Positions 27,879-31,288 of a stretch of 31,288 nt of DNA are shown here, one piece after another. The notes beneath the pieces are model-generated. The model did no database searches, was not told where the DNA came from, and was given only the letters and a program-made list of their open reading frames with translations. The first letter of the stretch is position 1, and every line of letters begins with the position of its first letter. Made by a program: the position numbers and the translations under genes. Source of the DNA: a virus; the IMG/VR virus record IMGVR_UViG_3300044714_000019, positions 1-31,288 of that record. One strand, 5' to 3'.

Positions 27879-28788
27879 AGAGCGCCAAGAGGTTGACGCC
27901 TACATCGAGAAGCGCAAAGAGGAGAAGAGTGCCCCTCCGCCCGAAGTTAAGGTTGAAACAACCACGCCGGAGCCACCTCCAGAGACTGCCGAAGCGGTTA
28001 AAGAGGCAGTTGAGGATGCCACAGACGACTACATTAGACGCAGAAACTATGAATCCAAGCAAAAGCGCAAGCCCCGCGGCGGTGTCCAAGCCAAAATAGA
28101 CGAACTGACCAAGAAAACAGCGGAGCTTGAGGCTAAAGTAGCCGAGCCTCCGAAAGTTGAGACGCCGACCGTAGTGCCACCTGTAGTGGAAGCTCCAAAA
28201 CCGGCTGAAACCGCCAAAGAAGCACCCAAAATGGCGGATTATACCGACATTGACAAGTACAACACCGATTTAGCGCTGTGGGCAGCCGCGCAAACCAAGG
28301 TTGTACCACCAACGGAAGCACCAAAAACGACCCCAGCCGAGCCTCCCAAGCCTGACCCACAAGCAGCACTAAGGAAAGAAGAGTTTGACAAGTTCCTCGA
28401 AGCTGGCAAGAAGCTGATTGTACGCTTCCCGGACTTCAACGAGACACTCAACGCAGCACATATCAGAGGCCTAACGATGTCAGAGCAGGCCAGAATTGCG
28501 ATTACGAAGCTCGCAGCGCCCGAAGTAGCCTACTGGCTGGCAAAGCCCGAGAATGACTTGGCAGCCAGAAACTTTATGAAGCTGGACGACTTCCAGCAGG
28601 TCATCGAAGTAGGCAAGATAGCTGAGCGACTGACGGTCAGGCCATCGGATTTCGTCTCGAACGCTCCGCCACCGGGGCCAAGGCTCAATGGAACCACTCG
28701 ATCTGACGTGCCGCTGAACGAAATCACGGATACAGACGAGTACATCCGGCAACGCAGGCAGGCAAAAAGAGCAGGCATTCGCAGATAG
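27832..28788 (+). CDS. Scaffolding-like protein
   Basis: This 318-residue protein has a very high Pro/Glu/Lys content in its first half (KEEKSAPPPEVKVETTTPEP), then coiled-coil (DELTKKTAELEAKVAEPP), then a conserved-looking helical domain (EEFDKFLEAGKKLIVRFPDF, LTMSEQARIAITKLAAPEVA). The end is a short basic helix (DTDEYIRQRRQAKRAG), as needed to bind coat protein. GAGGA lies five bases before ATG 27832. Position between portal and coat and its composition support a scaffolding role; sequence family is not recognised with certainty. Confidence 0.7.
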   Translation: MPEPTTAVVEVPPEVKERQEVDAYIEKRKEEKSAPPPEVKVETTTPEPPPETAEAVKEAVEDATDDYIRRRNYESKQKRKPRGGVQAKIDELTKKTAELEAKVAEPPKVETPTVVPPVVEAPKPAETAKEAPKMADYTDIDKYNTDLALWAAAQTKVVPPTEAPKTTPAEPPKPDPQAALRKEEFDKFLEAGKKLIVRFPDFNETLNAAHIRGLTMSEQARIAITKLAAPEVAYWLAKPENDLAARNFMKLDDFQQVIEVGKIAERLTVRPSDFVSNAPPPGPRLNGTTRSDVPLNEITDTDEYIRQRRQAKRAGIRR

Positions 28789-28791
28789 CGC

Positions 28792-28819
28792 TTGACAAGT
28801 GTAGTTTTAGCTGTAAATT
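28792..28819 (+). promoter_or_regulatory. Sigma70-like promoter for the coat gene
   Basis: TTGACA (28792-28797), 16-base spacer, TAAATT (28814-28819). It lies in the only sizeable rightward intergenic gap (28789-28938), giving a leader of about 110 bases before the coat start. A separate promoter would raise coat protein over upstream packaging proteins. Confidence 0.7.
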
Positions 28820-28826
28820 ATCCACA
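28818..28826 (+). promoter_or_regulatory. Perfect DnaA-box sequence at the coat promoter start site
   Basis: TTATCCACA, the canonical DnaA binding consensus, overlaps the end of the -10 and the expected transcription start. A single nine-base match on either strand is expected about one time in four in a window of this size, so it may be chance. Confidence 0.3.
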
Positions 28827-28898
28827 GTTGTTCCCCGCAGCGCGGCCTCCAATCGGAGTTTAAAGCCTGCGCCAAAATCGGTGCTCCGCCCAGGGACG

Positions 28899-28916
28899 GA
28901 ATCGGAACCTCGATTC
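28899..28916 (+). other. Leader hairpin upstream of the coat ribosome binding site
   Basis: GAATCG (28899-28904) pairs with CGATTC (28911-28916) around GAACCT, ending ten bases before AAAGGAG. A small stem that could stabilise the coat messenger. Another short stem (CTCC-AATC-GGAG) lies near 28847-28858. Confidence 0.4.
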
Positions 28917-28938
28917 TATTTCTTGAAAGGAGCCCACC

Positions 28939-30156
28939 TTGAACCAGTTGCTTACGATCGGAATGGTGACCATGGAGTCACTGCCGGTCCTCGAAAATGA
29001 ACTCACCTTCACCAAAGAAGTTGTCAGGGAATACGACAAGGATTTCGGCAAGCAGGGCGCGCAAATCGGCACCATCCTCAACATCCGCAAGCCGCCCAAG
29101 TATACAGGCCGTTCCGGTCAAGGTCTTTCCACCGAAGACGCCATTGAAACGGTAGTCCAGTTGGTGCTCACGACCCAGTTCGGCGTTGACACCACATTCA
29201 CTTCAGAAGACTTCACGCTCAATATCGAGAACTTCAGCGACCGCTTTCTCAAGCCAGCAATGGCGCGTATCGCCAACAAGATCGATGCTGACGGGCTTTT
29301 GCAGTATCTGAACGTCGCGAACTCGGTAGGCGTGCCGGGAACTCCTCCCAACGCCCTTCTGACTTACTTGCAGGCGATGCAGAAGCTGAATGACAACGCC
29401 GCTGCAAAGACGCCTCGAGCCATCATCATTAACCAGGCGATGGAACCTCCCATCGTTGACGCTTTGAAGGGCTTGTTCCAGTCTTCGGAGCGGATCCGCG
29501 AGCAGTACGAAGAGGGCTACATGGGCTATGCCATCGGCGCGGCATGGGCGATGGATCAGAACGTAGCCATCAACACAATTGGTACGCTCAACGGCGCCAC
29601 GACTATTACCATCAACGCTGGCGGGCAGTCTGGGTCCAGCTTGGTACTCTCCAACGCAGGCTCCGTTACAAACCTCTTCCTGCAAGGGAACGTCTTCACG
29701 ATTGGCTCCGGCACAACCGGGACCTATTCGGTCAACCCGCAGGAAAAGACTTCCACCGGCTCACTCCAGTGCTTCACCGTGACCTCCAACGTCACTTCTT
29801 CGGGCGGCGCGGCAACGGTCAACATCTACCCTGCGATTGTGCTCAGCGGACCTTTCCAGAACGTGGTAGCGGCTCCTTCTGCTGGCGCTTCGATCAACGT
29901 ATTTGGAGCGGCTGGCGTGAACTCTCCCCAAGGCCTGTGCTTCCACAAGGGCTCTTTCGCTCTTGGCATGGCCGACATGGTTCTGCCGACTGGCGGAGTC
30001 ATCATGGCCGAGCGGAAGTCCAGCGATCAACTGGGCCTCTCGATGCGGTACATCAAGGCCTATGACATAAATTCAGATAGACTCCCTGGTCGCTTCGACG
30101 TTCTCTATGGTTGGACAACCCTCTACGGCGAGACTGCTTGCCGAGTGATGAGCTAA
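28939..30156 (+). CDS. Major coat protein, P22 gp5-like, TTG start
   Basis: This 405-residue protein is read from TTG 28939, with AAAGGAG six bases upstream; an in-frame TGA at 28924 excludes any longer start. The N-terminal ELTFTKEVVREYDKDFGKQG and C-terminal VIMAERKSSDQLGLSMRYIK followed by YDINSDRLPGRFDVLYGW are typical of P22-type coat proteins with the HK97 fold. Residues about 220-330 are a Gly/Thr-rich beta region (GATTITINAGGQSGSSLVLS) that corresponds to the inserted I-domain position. It has its own promoter. Confidence 0.9.
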   Translation: MNQLLTIGMVTMESLPVLENELTFTKEVVREYDKDFGKQGAQIGTILNIRKPPKYTGRSGQGLSTEDAIETVVQLVLTTQFGVDTTFTSEDFTLNIENFSDRFLKPAMARIANKIDADGLLQYLNVANSVGVPGTPPNALLTYLQAMQKLNDNAAAKTPRAIIINQAMEPPIVDALKGLFQSSERIREQYEEGYMGYAIGAAWAMDQNVAINTIGTLNGATTITINAGGQSGSSLVLSNAGSVTNLFLQGNVFTIGSGTTGTYSVNPQEKTSTGSLQCFTVTSNVTSSGGAATVNIYPAIVLSGPFQNVVAAPSAGASINVFGAAGVNSPQGLCFHKGSFALGMADMVLPTGGVIMAERKSSDQLGLSMRYIKAYDINSDRLPGRFDVLYGWTTLYGETACRVMS

Positions 30157-30165
30157 GGAGAAAAC

Positions 30166-30846
30166 ATGGCATTCGCTTATTCTACAATCGCAGGCGCATT
30201 GACTCCGACCAGCTCTCTGGTCACGCTCACAAGCGCCACTGGCGTTACCGCCTCGAATTATCAGGGCGGCGGCACTGGTGGCAGCCCGCAAGCCAACCCG
30301 AGCACAGGGACAGTCACTTATCTGCTCGTTGAGCAGGAGATGATGCAGATTGTCTCCCTGTCCGGTACAGTGGCATCCGTCAAGCGCGGAGTTCTCGGCA
30401 CTCGCGCCATGGCTCACGCTATCCTGACGCCTTTCACCTTCGGACTATCTTCGGACTTCCAGAACTTCGTTCCCGCGGTCAAGGAGATTTCTCCGGTTCT
30501 GCCGGAGCAGTCCTATACCGGGGCATCGGCGGCGGTGGCGTCGGCAACCAGCATCATCGCCAGCGGTCCCATCTTCCACGTTACCGGGACCACGACCATC
30601 ACCAACATGCTTCCGCCGACTTCTTCAGCGCTCAGCAACACTGGCCCGAACTCCGAAGAAAACTACCAGAACGGCACCCTCGTTACGGTTATTTTTGATG
30701 GTGTAGCGCCATGGACCTCTGGCGGGTCTGGAACTGGACCAGCATTCAAGGTTTCCGGCACTCCGACAACCGCAGGGTCTATGGTAACTTTCCTTCTGGA
30801 TGCCTCGAGTGGTACGCAGCTCTGGTATCCATCGCGGTTGGCCTAA
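30166..30846 (+). CDS. Head-region structural protein, unknown
   Basis: This 226-residue protein has AAGGAGA well placed before ATG. It contains beta-rich, Gly/Ser/Thr-rich sequence with a short motif QIVSLSGTVASVKRGVLGTR, of a type I associate with small-subunit head or decoration proteins that follow the coat gene. There are no Cys and no charged coiled coil. A decoration or head-stabilising role is plausible from position. Confidence 0.62.
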   Translation: MAFAYSTIAGALTPTSSLVTLTSATGVTASNYQGGGTGGSPQANPSTGTVTYLLVEQEMMQIVSLSGTVASVKRGVLGTRAMAHAILTPFTFGLSSDFQNFVPAVKEISPVLPEQSYTGASAAVASATSIIASGPIFHVTGTTTITNMLPPTSSALSNTGPNSEENYQNGTLVTVIFDGVAPWTSGGSGTGPAFKVSGTPTTAGSMVTFLLDASSGTQLWYPSRLA

Positions 30847-30858
30847 ACAGGAGGCTAG

Positions 30859-31288
30859 ATGGCATCGACACCGATTGCACTGCCGGCAGCGGCAACACTG
30901 CAAGTCCCTACGATTTTGACCAAAGTTGGCGCATTCACGCCTGACGTGCTCCAGCAAATCCAGTCCATATTCCAGATGGATTATCGGTCAGACGTTACTC
31001 TGACCTCTGCGCAGATTCTTGCATTGCAAACCACTGCCGTAACGCTGGTCCCTGCTCCGGGTGCAGGGTTGATGCTATGCCCGGAAACCATCATCATCCG
31101 CATGATTGGCGGGACGCAGTATACGGACGCTGGCGGAGCAGTATCCTTTGCCGTAGGAACCATGTCGGCAGCCTTGGCTGCCAACACCATCTTCACCGGG
31201 CCTAGCGGAGCAGGCAGCCGTTCCCAGCAAATCTTCGATTATGCCGGGACCTCGACTGCGGCATCTCCGCCGACGAACGAAAACGCCG
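30859..31288 (+). CDS. Head/decoration-type protein (partial at right edge)
   Basis: The start ATG 30859 has CAGGAGG five bases upstream. The first 143 residues are visible. After a helical start they read ILALQTTAVTLVPAPGAGLM and TIIIRMIGG, a pattern I know from small beta-structured phage virion proteins (LVPAPG followed by I-strands). The gene continues beyond the window. Confidence 0.58.
   Translation, partial: MASTPIALPAAATLQVPTILTKVGAFTPDVLQQIQSIFQMDYRSDVTLTSAQILALQTTAVTLVPAPGAGLMLCPETIIIRMIGGTQYTDAGGAVSFAVGTMSAALAANTIFTGPSGAGSRSQQIFDYAGTSTAASPPTNENA

Noticed and set aside
29203-29685. Leftward open frame of 160 codons under the coat gene
   Set aside because: Antisense to a certain P22-type coat gene; composition is a shadow of it.
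1-31288. tRNA genes, CRISPR arrays, insertion sequences, integrase and attachment sites
   Set aside because: No tRNA T-loop with matching arms, no regularly spaced repeats, and no transposase or recombinase signature were found by eye on either strand.

Overview
This window is a contiguous part of a tailed-phage genome, or of a prophage or environmental phage contig, of the short-tailed P22-like type. The evidence is a P22-type major coat protein, a P22-type portal, a matching large terminase, three consecutive DNA-ejection-type proteins and an ERF single-strand annealing protein. Genes are packed with start/stop overlaps, mostly ATGA. The host cannot be named. Sec-type and Tat-type export signals on several phage proteins suggest a diderm bacterium. 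The composition of the tail and secreted proteins reminds me of soil Acidobacteria-type contigs, but that is weak inference. No integrase, CI-like repressor, tRNA, CRISPR array or insertion sequence was seen.

Region 1 (1-13406, rightward) runs from the end of a tail-associated gene through an acyl carrier protein and GNAT acyltransferase pair and three ejection-type proteins (1009-4356). A tail-fibre/tailspike-like block follows (4353-9564), in which most genes begin with an export signal. The last part holds small membrane and lysis-type proteins, a DUF5675-like protein and a Tat-signal protein (9561-13406). A good intrinsic terminator (13414-13444) closes this transcription unit. Region 2 (21715 down to 13403, leftward) is the early/replication block: small DNA-binding and zinc proteins, ERF, an HTH protein, coiled-coil and small membrane proteins, a phage O-type C-terminal domain, a helicase-loader-like protein, a ribbon-helix-helix regulator, a PD-(D/E)XK-type nuclease, an HNH nuclease, and several unknown genes. 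Three sigma70-like leftward promoters are visible. Region 3 (21822-31288, rightward) starts at a divergent control region. It carries small regulatory and membrane proteins, a small terminase candidate, a large terminase split into ATPase and nuclease genes, a DUF3008-like protein, a GroES-like protein, portal, scaffold-like protein, a separate promoter, coat protein and further head proteins. It runs off the end.

The layout fits early leftward transcription from 21.7 kb, and late rightward transcription through packaging, head, tail, ejection, adhesion and lysis genes. The missing neck/tail genes presumably lie between the right end and the left end of this window. The observations most worth follow-up are: the cluster of signal-peptide-bearing tail-fibre-like proteins, sitting where P22 keeps its tailspike and superinfection genes; the phage ACP/acyltransferase pair; the split terminase; the GroES-like gene inside the packaging operon; and a strong promoter followed at once by a long RNA hairpin.
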